DNA of 64,000 nt from Alisma plantago-aquatica (Eukaryota; Streptophyta; Magnoliopsida; Alismatales; Alismataceae). Both the position numbers and the translations under genes were made by a program. The stretch covers positions 1,351,223,550 to 1,351,287,549 of the forward strand of contig OY856411.1 in assembly GCA_963693085.1 (NCBI GenBank), written 5' to 3'. The notes below the pieces were generated by a model. That model ran no database searches, had not been told where the DNA came from, and saw only the letters and a program-made list of their open reading frames with translations. This document shows, piece by piece, positions 13,021-24,582 of this stretch (within the stretch, counting starts at the first letter, position 1; each line of letters opens with the position of its first letter).

Positions 13021-13450
13021 TCACAAGAATATAATCGATGAAAAAAAGTAGAGAAGGACCAACCTTGTCAAAGGGAAGAAGGCAGAGGCTCTGGTGGCTA
13101 TGGCTGGAGGAGTAGCTAGCAGCGACGTCGGTGGAGGAGCAGCTAGCAGCGAGGCTGGAGAAGATGGTTGTGGCGGCGCGACGGCGGTGGAGGAGCACCT
13201 AATCTCAGGCGTGGCAGCGCTGGAGCACCTAATCTCAGGTGTTGGAGCAGCAGTGGCGGCGGAGAAGGGGGCGCGGAGAAGGGGAAGAAGGTAGCAGCAG
13301 TGGCGGCGGAGAAGGGGGCGCGGCGGCGCTGTCGTGGAGGAAGAAGGAGCTTTCGTGGAGGAGAAATTGGCGGCGTGGTCGGGAGACAGTAGAGAAGAAA
13401 AGGGAAATCGACTCGCGATGAAACAGAAGAAAGGAGAAGAGTCAGGCGAT
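13021..13450 (-). other. GC-rich block inside the CACTA right end, possible 5' leader
   Basis: A GC-rich stretch stands out against the AT-rich element. It contains two internal duplications: GGAGCACCTAATCTCAGG twice, and a roughly 31-bp GCAGTGGCGGCGGAGAAGG unit at about 13246 and 13293. On the minus strand it lies upstream of the CACTA gene and reads as Ala/Ser/Pro-rich, low-complexity peptide. I take it for a transcribed leader or first exon; captured host sequence is an alternative. Confidence 0.4.
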
Positions 13451-13469
13451 CGCGGGATATTAAGTTCCC

Positions 13470-13885
13470 AAATAGCGTCGGTTATTTGAAACAACCGATG
13501 CCTAAACATCTTTAGCGTCGGTTGTTTGAAACAACCGACGTCCAATTGGACAATATTTACATGAAATTGTTTGGCGGGAACCACTTTCAGCGTCGGTTAT
13601 CAAAGGATAACTGATGCTGAAAGTGACACTTTTCGTGCAAATTTTCATCACACATTTAGGCGTCGGTTTCTATCTACATAACCGACGCTTAAAGTGACAC
13701 TTTTTTTTGCGTGAAAATTGGATTTCTTGGGCGACTTTAGGCGTCAGTTTGTTATTAACAACCGACGCTGTATTCAAAGCGGTACCCGTGTCTGACTGGT
13801 CTTCGAATATAGACGTCGGTTTGCCTAAATAACCGACGTCTAATATTTTAGGCATCGGTTATCCTAAAGAACCGACGCCCAAAAA
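13470..13885. repeat. CACTA right subterminal repeat array
   Basis: Copies of the left-end motif (GCGTCGGTT, AACCGACGC and variants) occur in both orientations for about 410 bp inside the right terminus, mirroring the left array. Confidence 0.92.
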
Positions 13886-13902
13886 AGAGACACTGAATGA
13901 TG

Positions 13903-13916
13903 TTTCTGTAGTAGTG
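13903..13916 (-). repeat. CACTA terminal inverted repeat, right
   Basis: TTTCTGTAGTAGTG is the reverse complement of the left terminus. It is followed by TTT. Confidence 0.97.
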
Positions 13917-14250
13917 TTTCTCTTCATTTATTTTCTTTAAATTTTCTATTTACTATCCATTTGGATGTTCTTTTCCCTCTTTATATGAGAATCCTTGATA
14001 AATTTTATAGTTATCATTTTTCCATCATATAACTCAATCCCTATTTATATGCTCATACTGTCATTTTTATGGGACAACTTCCACTTTGTATTCTTTTATG
14101 GGTTATGATTCCAGCCCCTTTGGTGAAGGACATGGTGGACTTGACATGATGACCTGCCTTGGCTTAGTGAAGCTTATTCCTGGGAAATAGACTTGAAATA
14201 GCATGGATTTCCTTCTAGTTAGTTAAGAATTTGTTTCATTCATGTAAATC
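13917..14250. other. Host sequence between CACTA and Tekay-1
   Basis: This is AT-rich sequence with no gene. It joins the segment left of the CACTA (7279) to that right of Tekay-1 (41496). Its last five bases, AAATC, match the bases after the right Tekay-1 LTR. Confidence 0.6.
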
Positions 14251-16989
14251 TGTAAGGAGGCGAGATCACCCCCTCACTAAAATTTAACGGAAAATACAAA
14301 ACATCCCTCAATCACATACAACTTTGATGAGGAAGGATGCATGCATAAAACTTCCATTTAAATAAGCATGTACCAAATACATAAATGTCAATAGTAGCAG
14401 TGGAAGAAAAATATGAGAAGCATATGCTATTGCATGGCTTATATCAAAAGTTTATAACATAGCCTAAAAAACAAACTACAAGATCTAACAATAGCAACCT
14501 AGTCATGATGGTCGCTCTATTCCTGCCTGAACTCCTTGCCCATGATCTAGTCCTTGCCCTAGTCCTGGGTGGTTGGGGGTCACCCAGCAAGAGAGAGAGA
14601 AAAGTATGTGCCAAAACATGACTAAGGAAAAGTACATTTGTAACATATGACAAAGTAAAGATTCACTACACTAAGAGATTTCAAGAGTATGAGGCATGTT
14701 AACAATTTAGATTTTCTGCCAAACAAATAACATGTAAAGATCAAGCATGATACATTATGACTAAATTAAGCTAATATAGGGCTGAGACGCACCTACCTAA
14801 CCTCAGCCAAGAGGAGAGGGGAAAATGCACATCCCAAACCTAAAATATAAATAAAAATGGGGAGAAAATGCACATTCCCTAGGGGGAAATTATGCATGCC
14901 CTCTATGGGTGGTTTGTACTCATGTACACTATATTAGTTAACTAGTCATATACATCATTAACATGCTTTAAATACTCAAATGGTAGATATGAGAAGTTTG
15001 CAACATTGCAGGTGGGGTCCAAGACCCAATAATCATCAAAGTATTCAAAATAAGCAAGATATAATGTAACAATCATATAGGCTCAATTCTCAATAAGCAA
15101 GTTATGGTGCAACAAGTAGATGGCCCATGCCTCAATTGGAAATTAGGTTGGATTAAAAAGATGCCCAATATAGTTTTTAGAATGCACATACCTGACTTAA
15201 ATCCCTAGATGTGATTTTTTTCACCAAATGATTAATTCCAAGTCTCTTTAACCCCTAGGTACAAGGTTCATTATATATATTAGATATTTGAAAGAGATTA
15301 AGTGTAAAGTGCCCAAAGTTTGGACCTTCTAAAAACATTTATTTTGGGCTTGAAAACTTGACCAATCGATTCCTAATATTTTTCTAGTTAAGAAAACACA
15401 TTTATTTATCAAAATCAGACTTAGGATGCATTAGTTGTCATTTTTAGAATATTTAGTATGATTAAGATGGTACCCACATTAAATATCGAAATAAAACTAA
15501 GATTCATTAATCAAAAACTCCAAATTCAAATTATACTTGAAATTATCTTTCCAATGAGTATTTATTCACATTTTTCTGATAAAGCATCATTTTTTTACGA
15601 ATTAAACGATTTGGACCAATCAGAAAAATAGAAAATGTCGTGTAGGCCTCATAGACAACGAGGGAGCATATGACCGAAATGCCCCTTGCATTAAAGAAGA
15701 AAGGGATGGGCACACGGGGGAAAATCGTAAAAAGCCAGTGGGTCTTCTTCTGCCTTTCACGCGAGCCATGGCCGCGGAGGAGAAGCTTGACCGATTGGGC
15801 ATTTCCTCATTTCTTGACCAAATCGGACGTATAGGTACTCAAAACGAAGAGGAAAGAGAGATGAACTCAATGGAAGGCTCAATTTTTCTGCCTCTATCAC
15901 CAAGAAGGCAGGGAAAGGGCCACAAGTTAGGGAAGAAGATGGGGTTGTCAGAGCTAAACGGGGGATCTCCGGCCAAATTAGTGCTAGGGAGGAGTTGCTA
16001 GGGGGCGACGGAGTTGTGGGGATAGATTTTTATAGGTGAGGATGCTCGTTGAGTAATAACAACAAAGGGGTAAAGTAGCCTTGATCAGCACCATTGGGCA
16101 TTTCAACCACAGTGCATGAGAGTGTACGAGTGATGGCTTGAACAAAGCGTCAGAGCAAGGCGGTTCATTTGGCGAAGAAATCTCATGAAACGGTGAAGAG
16201 GAGAGGGAGAACGGGTCGCGAAACTAAGGAGTCCTAGGCTGTCCAGTGGCTAGAGGTAGGAGACAAGCTCCTAGCTGATGGATCGAGATCGTATGATGAT
16301 CGGGGCGCATGGCAATGAAATCAGTGACATAAATGAAATTCGACTGGTATTCTATAGTCATACTTTATTGAAACTTGTAAAATCCATTTGAATGGTCAAA
16401 CGAAGTCCAAATGACCTCAAATTTTAACCAAAGGTTTATGACAAAACCTAGAACGTTTCTATGCATTTACTGTTTCATTTTACCACATATAAGGCTCCTA
16501 ATAAATTTATTTCCCATTAACAAATATATTAGTGTATAAATTGAGTAAATTAATGTGAAGAGGCATTATGATAATTTTTCTTGTTGTATTTTCGAGATAG
16601 GCCAACCAAGAGGCTTTACCCACTCTATTAATTACATTTCATAATTTTATACACTCATAAGGAGAGAGAAAAATAAAGGGGGTTATTAATTCCTTAACAT
16701 TAATTATTTTTCACCCCTTACACATGAGATTTGTATAATAACATTATCCATTGATAAAATCTTATTTATGCGGCAATTATTTTGTTTTTGGGAACATTTT
16801 CATCATTTCTCTTACTAAAAGTAATAATAGAGGTAATTTGTGCACTAACCCTTATGTTGGCATGTATATGTTATCCAGACCATTAAATTTCCATAAATTC
16901 AATATTAAGGACAAAGCAAAGGGGAAAATGAGATAGCACAAAATATGGGGTGGAAATTGCAAATTTTATTTGAAACTCAGTTCGTTACA
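14251..16989 (-). repeat. Tekay-1 3' LTR
   Basis: It is a direct repeat of 38766-41495 with scattered substitutions and small indels. On the minus strand it begins TGTAACGAACTG and ends CTTACA. A GC-rich stretch (15700-16300) marks the transcribed part. Confidence 0.93.
16027..16034 (-). promoter_or_regulatory. TATA box, Tekay-1 3' LTR
   Basis: TATAAAAA on the minus strand, followed by a C-rich GC-rich stretch, is conserved at the same place in the other LTR. Confidence 0.45.
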
Positions 16990-17005
16990 ACACTCCACCT
17001 ATTAG
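16990..17005 (-). other. Tekay-1 polypurine tract
   Basis: CTAATAGGTGGAGTGT on the minus strand directly abuts the start of the 3' LTR (TGTAACGAAC). This is the plus-strand priming position. Confidence 0.55.
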
Positions 17006-17027
17006 AAAATATTTCATCCCCAAAATC

Positions 17028-17486
17028 TCAGATAAACAGAGAAGGGTGAGATCGAAGCATTTCATCTTTCAGCTCCCAAGTGGATTCATTTAACCCATGG
17101 TATTTCCATAACACCTTCACTAACTCAATCTCCTTATTCTTTAACTCTTTAACCCGAGTGTCTAGGATCTTCACAGGTAACTCCTCATAGGTTAGGTTTT
17201 CATGAATCTCTAAAGGTTCTATAGTGAGCACATGAGAAGGATCTTTCACATATTTCTTCAGCACTGAGACATGAAAGACATTATGGATCTTGTCATAGGT
17301 AGGCGAAAGAGCTAGATGATATGAAAAATCCCTTATCTTAGATATGATCTCAAAAGTTCCCACATAACGAGGACTAATCTTTCCTTTAACTTTGGATCGG
17401 GCAATCAAGTGTATAGGCTTGACCTTCAGAAACACATGGTCACCTACTAAGAAGCTCACATCAGACCTATGCTTGTCGACATACAT
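17028..17486 (-). pseudogene. Tekay-1 integrase C-terminus with chromodomain
   Basis: This 152-codon open frame continues the integrase after a break near 17490. It contains the GPY/F-like region (KGKISPRYVGTFEIISK), then HNVFHVSVLKKY. It ends in a chromodomain-like segment, LVKVLWKYHGLNESTWELK, at the very C-terminus. In chromoviruses this domain is thought to steer integration to modified chromatin. The frame ends a few tens of bases before the PPT and 3' LTR, the usual arrangement. Confidence 0.85.
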
Positions 17487-17492
17487 CTTTTG

Positions 17493-18401
17493 TCAGTCTT
17501 GAGTGGCTTTCATACACTTGTTAATCAGCTGAACCTTCTCTATCATCATTTGCATGTTATCAGTCTTCACAAGAGTGCACTCACCCACATCATCCCAATG
17601 CAATGGGGAACGACAAGGTCTTCTATATAAGGCTTCGTACGGAGGCATACCTATACTGGCTTGGTAACTATTATTGTATGCAAACTCAGCCAAGGGTAGA
17701 TATCTATCCCATGCACCTCCCCAATCCATCACACAAGCACAAAGCAGATCCTCTAGAATCTGCACGGTTCTTTCTGACTGACCATCAATTTGTGGGTGAT
17801 AGGCAGTGCTGAACTGTAGGTCAGTCCCCATTTCTTCTTGAATTTGACTCCACAACTGAGAGGTGAACTTGGCATCACAGTCAGAAACTATCACTTTAGG
17901 TACACCATGCAGACGAACTATCCATTCCAGATATAAATGTGCCATATCCTCAACCTTGTAAGTGGACTTGAAAGGAAAAAAGTGGACAGACTTAGTGAGC
18001 TGATCAATCACAACCCACACAGCATCATAGCCTTTCTTGGTTTTGGGAAAACCAGTGACAAAGTCCATTGTTAGCTTCTCCCACTTCCATTCTAGAATTT
18101 CAAGCGGATGGAGAAGACCACCAGGTCGTTAATGCTCTATCTTCACTTGTTGACAAGTCAAGCATCTAGACACAAATAGAGCTATATCCTTCTTCATATT
18201 CTTCCACCAAAAACTACATTGTAAGTCTTTGTACATCTTGGTCGTGCCAGGATGTATAGTGTATTTGGACCCATGAGCTTCACTAAGAATCTTCTGACGT
18301 GGCTCACCGACCTCAGGAACCCACAATCGTTGTTGAAAACGAAGTGCACCATCAACTCCAATGGAGAAGTCAGATTGTGGTTTTAGGGTTAAGGTCTTCA
18401 T
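17493..18401 (-). pseudogene. Tekay-1 integrase core and zinc domain
   Basis: The zinc region (18129-18401) has HPGTTKMYKDL and the pair CLTC in FVSRCLTCQQVK, an intact HHCC set as far as visible. A stop near 18129 separates it from the core (17493-18068). The core keeps Asp in AVWVVIDQLTKS, Asp in KVIVSDCDAKF and Glu in DGQSERTVQILE. It continues with the conserved LPLAEFAYNNSYQASIGMPP. One or two lesions would have to be passed for a full protein, so the copy is inactive by itself. Confidence 0.88.
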
Positions 18402-18411
18402 TTCTTCCAGG

Positions 18412-20227
18412 TCAGGACTCTAAATGGGCAGCAACAATATCCAAAATCCAACTTGGAGTGATTAACAAGCTAGCCATGTAAACACATAGCTTGTCTTTAG
18501 CTTCTTTATTTGAAATATCTATAGGTTGGGGTTGCCATCCAGAAACATACTCCAGCTTCTTCCAGACGGAACAAGTTATAGCAGCACATGTTCTGACTTT
18601 CTTTCGACTCAAGGCATCAACAACTACATTGGCTTTACCGTGATGATAAGTGATGGTAAAGTCATAGTCCTTGAGATATTCCATCCATCTATGCAGCCTC
18701 AGGTTCAAGTCTTTTTGTGTCAAGAGGTATTTTAAGCTTTTGTGATCAGTGAATACCTCGAACTGAACTCCATAGATGTAGTGTCACCAGAATTTTAGAG
18801 CATATACAATGGCCGCTAGCTCTAAATTGTGTGTAGGCTAGTTCTCTTCATTCGGCTTCAACTGGCGGGAGGAATAGGAAATCACTTTACCTTCTTGCAT
18901 CATAACACATCCCAATCCTTGTTTGGAGGCATCACTGTATATCGCATAGGGTCTGCCTTCAACAGGTAATGCTAGCATAGGAGTGGATGTCAAGCACTTC
19001 TTCAGCTTCTGGAAACTATCTTCACATTCAGGTGACCAAATGAACTTGACTTCTTTTCGTGTCAACTTTGTCATAGGAAGGGCTAGTTCAGAAAAGTTCT
19101 TATAAACTTCCGGTAGTAACCTGCCAGACTGAGGAAACTACAGATTTTAGATGGATTCTTTGGAGCCTTCCATCTGGTCACATCTTTGACTTTCGCGGGG
19201 TCAACAACAATGTGTCCTCTAGAAATAACATGACCCAAAAACATGACTTCTTTGATCCAGAACTCACACTTTGAGAATTTAGCATAGAGTTGATTTTCTC
19301 ATAGTGTATTGAGTACTAGTCTTAGATGTTCACGATGCTTCTCTTATGACTCATAATATATCAAGACATCATCAATGAAAACCACGACGAATCGATCAAG
19401 GTAAGGATGAAACACTCAATTCATCAGGTCCATGAAGGCATCTGGGGCATTGGTCAAACCAAAAGGCATGACCAAGAATTCATAATGCCCATACCTAGTT
19501 ATGAAGGTTGTCCTTGATATATCTTCATCCTTCACCCGCATTTGATAATAGCCACTTCGCAAGTCCATTTTTGAGAAAACGGTAGCAGACTTGAGTTGGT
19601 CAAAGTGATCGTCAATACAATGTAGTAGATAACGATTCTTCACAGTGACTTGATTAAGCATGCGGTAGTCCATGCACATATGCATAGATCCATCCTTCTT
19701 CTTTACAAACAAGACGGGGGCTCCCCAAGGTGAAACATTTGGGTGAATAAAACCCATGTCTAGGAGTTCTTGAAGCTGCTTCTTAATCTCGACGAGTTCA
19801 GCAAGTGTCAAACGGTATGGCGGCTTCGAGATGGGTGAAGTCTCGAGTGAGAGTTCGATGGAAAATTCCACTTCTCGAGTTGGAGGTAACCCATGCAACT
19901 CTTTAGGAAAATCATTAGGGAAATCCTTCACCACTTCTATATGATTGAGAGTAGGAGGTGTGGTATCAAGAACAATAGATGCAAGAAATGCCCTACACCC
20001 TTGCAAGACGAGTTTTTTTGGCTTTGATGGTTGAAATGATGAATTGTCATTCATCTCATTTCCTATCCTTCACACACATTCTACCAACTTCAGGGTGTAA
20101 CAAGCTAACCTTTGACTCTTCACAGAAAAGGATAGTCTTATATTTCTTCAACCAATCCATACCCAAGATAATGTCAAAGACTGACATTTCGAGCACGATA
20201 AAGTCGGAAGGGAACATCTTCCCCAAG
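18412..20227 (-). pseudogene. Tekay-1 reverse transcriptase and RNase H
   Basis: The left-over protease/RT linker (20056-20227: SDFIVLEMSVFDIILGMDWL) leads into RT (19416-20054) with [34 protein letters not shown] and [18 protein letters not shown] stop after DLMN (19415) precedes the active-site motif FIDDVLIY (near 19375). RNase H follows in two pieces: 18838-19074 ([16 protein letters not shown]) and 18412-18723 ([16 protein letters not shown]). Sequence upstream of 20227, including the protease active site, is absent because of the deletion that accompanies the neighbouring LARD array. Confidence 0.87.
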
Positions 20228-20251
20228 ATGCATAGATCCATCCTTCTTCTT
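20228..20251. other. 24-bp templated filler at the Tekay-1/LARD junction
   Basis: The 24 bases ATGCATAGATCC..CTTCTTCTT are an exact copy, in the same orientation, of 19680-19703 within the nearby RT gene. They sit between the broken end of Tekay-1 pol and a LARD LTR that has lost about 255 bp from its start. Confidence 0.85.
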
Positions 20252-23247
20252 AAGAAAACAAAGATACAAAACATCACTTATAACACTCTCACATCTATAC
20301 TAGGACCTAGAGTGACACCGACTAAACTTAACTATACTCATACTTAACTCTTGTGGCAAATCTACTCTGATGCAATGATATCTTCAAACCCCATAGTTTC
20401 CCTAGAAAAAATTGTGAGTAGAGGGGTGAGCCTACTCGCTCAGTGAATGAGTACTTCAAAGAAACAGTCTAAAGCACTGATATAATTACAGATATACTTT
20501 TGAGAAATTGATATCAATTATAACAGTAGTAAGCTTTAAAGAGTCTAATAATTGACAATCATAAATATTATAGGATACTCTAAATATTTATAAGAGTGAA
20601 TCAATATATGAAATGCTTGATTGATCATAAATAGAACTAATAATTCAAAAACATACAAAGAATAATTGAATAATTGTACACACTTGTTTGACCTCTCATT
20701 CATTTTATTATGCCCTGATCATATGCAGTGTACTCTACATATGAAGACTCGTAGTGCACTACGATCACACCGTACAAAACTTAGCAGACACACTCGAGAA
20801 ATGCTAAGTCTGACTACCCTCCTAGTTTGCAATAGGGAAATGACTCTCTGGACTAAACTGGACTCCTCCTCTAACCTGAGCACACATGCAGAGAGTCTGA
20901 GATGCTATGTGGGCCTCATCTTGGTACGCTCTGTGGGTACTTTTGGGTTACCACCAGGATCTCTGATTCATGTTGGGTAACCTATCTTCTCTTAGGAGAC
21001 TTTCTCAAGGGCTTCGTCTCCCCGCACGCTCTGTGGGTGCGTTCCGACCCCCGTATACTGGACGCACCTCCAGGGTAGGTCATTTCATCCCTAATGCGCA
21101 GACCTCTCATAGGGATTCTACGGTGTCAGGGCCCTTAAGTCTATTATTTTATTATTCTTAGAAAATCACAACATGAATATCATTCTAGACCTGACAAAGC
21201 AATATACTCAAAAACATTGTAATATACTAAGTAATCAACATATTATACATGCAGGAAGACTAAAATTTTTAAATAAAAAGATTACATGCCCACTTGGCAC
21301 ATACACACTAGAATCGTGCAATTTATCATCTTATTACACTGATAAGAATTAATTACTTGACATATGAGTAATCGTCAGTAGCACCTGCAACTTATCTGTA
21401 ATTTCTCAAAGAACATGCATATCAACCCAAATCTTGAGTTGTGCATCTCATAACTCAATTCAGAGTTAATTACTTATCATGATAAGAATTATTAATAATA
21501 ATTGAGAACATTGATATCACAATACTTGATTCATTGAACACCCTACCCTTAGGGTTTCATTTAATCACAACAAATGCTACAAAGAAAGGTGTAATACATC
21601 TAACACGTACTTTTTAAATCTTTAAAACACATGATACTTGGGATCTCAATCCCTTTTCACATTACTAGGAATTCTCATCCCTTCACATAATTATCATGAT
21701 TACTGGGTATGGGCATTCAAACCCTTAGATCATCACATAGAATTGTTACCTCTGTAACAGGTAACCATTACCTCTAGGTCCTTAGGCCAATGTATTCATT
21801 TCACTGGTTGTACAAGTATTCTCATGGATTACAAGGACATCACACATCTTTTCACCTCTCACTAGGAAACAACTTATTCACATGGCTCCCATAAAGATTT
21901 CATGCGACAGAAACATTCATTCAATAAAGACTACTATCAACAAATCATATAAAATCAATATATGTATGAAATCTTGGAACTGAGTTGAATTTGGGTTTCC
22001 ATGCCATTCACTAGGATATCATGCATCAATAATAACATTGAATAAATAAATTATATCATGTCAAGAAAATCTCTTCAAATAGATTTCACGATATCTATCC
22101 GCAAATATCCAACTTTCCTCGCATCTAGGGTTTCACCCTCTTTAATGAGATATCTAACAAACACTATTCACTTTGAATGAAATCCAAGATAGTATCTGAC
22201 ATATATGTACTATGAATTTAGATAAACAATCATTCATAACCAAGGGGATCTAGATAAGCAATTTTCTCTATTTACTTATACAGCAAATTTCAGTCATAGA
22301 CAAATTCCCCATATTTCAGTTTACTCTTATAACCCATGCGAAAACTTAGGGAATTCTCATTAGGGTGCATTATATACATTTCTAATATGATTTTATCATC
22401 TGAACTTCATCCAAACAAAGGAAGAATCCATTTCATATCAATTTGCAACAACTTAGAACAAATAGACAATTCAGGGTTTGTAGTCGCATACTAGAAATTA
22501 AAGATTATGGATGAATTAACCAATTTTCATGCAATATATTATTTAAAGGAAGTTCCCACTCACCATAAGGTATGAAAACACCTTAAAAATGTAGCTCATC
22601 CCTGAAAATCTCAGTCTCATATCAAATCCCAAGCAATTCACCAAATCAACTTGGAAACCCTAAAAATGAGGGATTATGAATAAAGAGTGAGAAAAGGACT
22701 TGATTTGATATGATTTCGAATCCAAACAGGGGAGGGACGGAATATTGACATGTGAGAGAATATTCACCATGAAACTATATCCAAAGAAGCTAAACTTACA
22801 TGATTTCATCATTCCTCGGACCGCAAAACCCTAGGTCAGCATCTCCATCAATTTCTCCTCTCAAGTCCTAACTCTCCCTCTCTCTCTAGGATTTTGTTTC
22901 TCTAGTTTGAATCACGAATTATGAGATCTTCTTGTGTGTTATCTTGACCATATAGAGAAATTGAGCTGCTTGGGTCAATTGCACATTGACCCCTCACTAT
23001 ACTTTTTCTTATTTCAACTGAATTTTCTGTCATAAAAAGGTTTCTGTAATTCATGTATTTAAGAGATCAAACCTTCTCCAAAAATTAATATAATTTACCA
23101 TGTTGTGTATAATTGAGTTACTAAGCATAAATTACAATTTGAGATCATTCTGAGCTCCCATTAAATAAATAAAAATCAAATAGTGCAATTCTATCTAGAA
23201 TTCTACAGAAATATCATTTACTGTAATTCATCTACTGATAAGGTCTA
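20252..23247 (-). repeat. LARD LTR-A, truncated at both ends
   Basis: It aligns with 24838-29939 (minus the solo-LTR insertion) and with 33856 onwards. The first 255 bp and the last 700 bp of the LTR are missing. Confidence 0.9.
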
Positions 23248-24582
23248 AACGCATCTCTACCACTGTGGTTATGCATCATATATGATTCATTTTTTTATCA
23301 CTTCATTCCCACATTGCTCTCATTAAGGAAGATATGAAAGAGAAGATGATTTTGAGACTTAGAATCCAAAGGTAGTAAGGATGAATATATTAAACTTTAT
23401 AATAAAGGTATACATTCCATGCTCTCAATTATATCATAACCCTCATTCCTGAATCAAGCTCATTATTTCCAACGTTTCTCTTTGTTTCAACTCAGTTTCT
23501 TATCCTAGTTTTTTTTTATTTACATGCTCATCTAGTTCTCTTCACTTTAACTTTTTTGAAGACTCTTCACTTCTATGTACTTATCGAATACTTAACTCTT
23601 TTCTTCTATTTTCCCTTTGCTTTGGAGTACATAAAAACATTGTACTCGATTATATAATCAATTCCTCATGATAGATTATTACTATCTTGGCCCTGACATA
23701 CTTTTCTCATATATTTTCCATATTTCATATTTAGAGTTCATATAATACTAATGATTAAACTTAATCAGAATCTTATGTCGTGTTCCTTTATTCCCAATTA
23801 AGGGTTTCTCATATGAGGCCCCAAAGTTGGATCTCAGACATCAGTTTCAACTAATTCTTAGCTATTCTAATCATTCCCATATGTTTCGACATCTTATTAT
23901 ATGTACATTTTCACTATGATGTGGGTCTAATTTATGCTGAGTCTACTCTTATTATATTTACAATAGGAGTCATTAGATCCTAGTAACACATCCTGTCAGC
24001 CGGACCAGGCCAAACCTGCCATCCTGAAGCCAAGAGCTACTCACAATTAACTAACTCCTATTAATCTCAAATATGTGGAAAGAATATCTGCTTAGGAAAA
24101 CTCATTCAAAGATCATTTCTAGTCTACTTGATACAAAGAATGTAATTAATAAATGCTACAACTCCATAGTGTACAACAAATCTTAAAGACCCATATATAT
24201 TTCAAAATATTGAATATCTGAATTCAAACATATAAGAGCTTTTCTATTCATCTCCAATAAAACAACAATATGAAATGAAAGTTCTTTCTCATTTTATATT
24301 TATGCTCTTAATTCATGTTACTTATCTTATTTCTAACCCTAATATTTCTAGGGTTCCTCTCTAGCCCATCCTTCAACTATATACCTGGCCAGGGTATACA
24401 TGAAAGAATAGATAGAGTAGCTTGATACAGGTTGATCCAAGTACTCAGATACTGGGCCAGGATATCCAAATACTCAAATCCCCAGAGCTAACATCATAAC
24501 ATCTCCTATATGCCACACTTATGACTCTAACTTACTAACTTAATGCTCCCTGACGACTCAGACTAAGTTCTGATACCAAAGT
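23248..24582 (-). other. LARD internal region A, partial
   Basis: It matches 32278-33602 closely. The missing 1.6 kb and the missing LTR end form one deletion whose join (ACGCATC/TCTACC) shows 2 bp of microhomology. It is non-coding. A primer site variant (TGGTATCAGAAC) lies at 24567-24578. Confidence 0.88.

Larger units (their letters stand above)
7280..13916 (-). mobile_element. CACTA (En/Spm) DNA transposon, 6.6 kb, lacking TNP2
   Basis: The element is bounded by inverted CACTACTACAGAAA termini, with subterminal arrays of GCGTCGGTT/AACCGACGC at both ends, which is diagnostic of CACTA. It carries one spliced minus-strand gene (8042-11475) related to the plant Ptta/En/Spm second gene and fused to a Ulp1 protease domain. 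A TNP2/TNPD-type transposase, the DDE enzyme, is not found, so the copy should depend on another element to move. CACTA elements make 3-bp target duplications. The flanks here read TCT and TTT, so the duplication is imperfect. Confidence 0.93.

Noticed and set aside
13021..13584. 187-codon minus-strand frame, Ala/Ser/Pro-rich
   Set aside because: It lies in the GC-rich block and runs into the subterminal repeats. Composition alone keeps it open, and no family resemblance is seen.
15738..16001. 87-codon plus-strand frame (MGLLLPFTRAMAAEEK) repeated in part at 40169-40423
   Set aside because: It lies in both Tekay-1 LTRs, antisense to the element. The copies diverge without frame conservation, so it is an LTR sequence by-product.
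20666..21161. Similar frames at 20666, 25257 and 34275 (MNNCTHLFDLSFILLC) that look like a repeated gene
   Set aside because: They are the same segment of the three LARD LTRs. One is cut by the solo LTR, and no selection on the frame is apparent.
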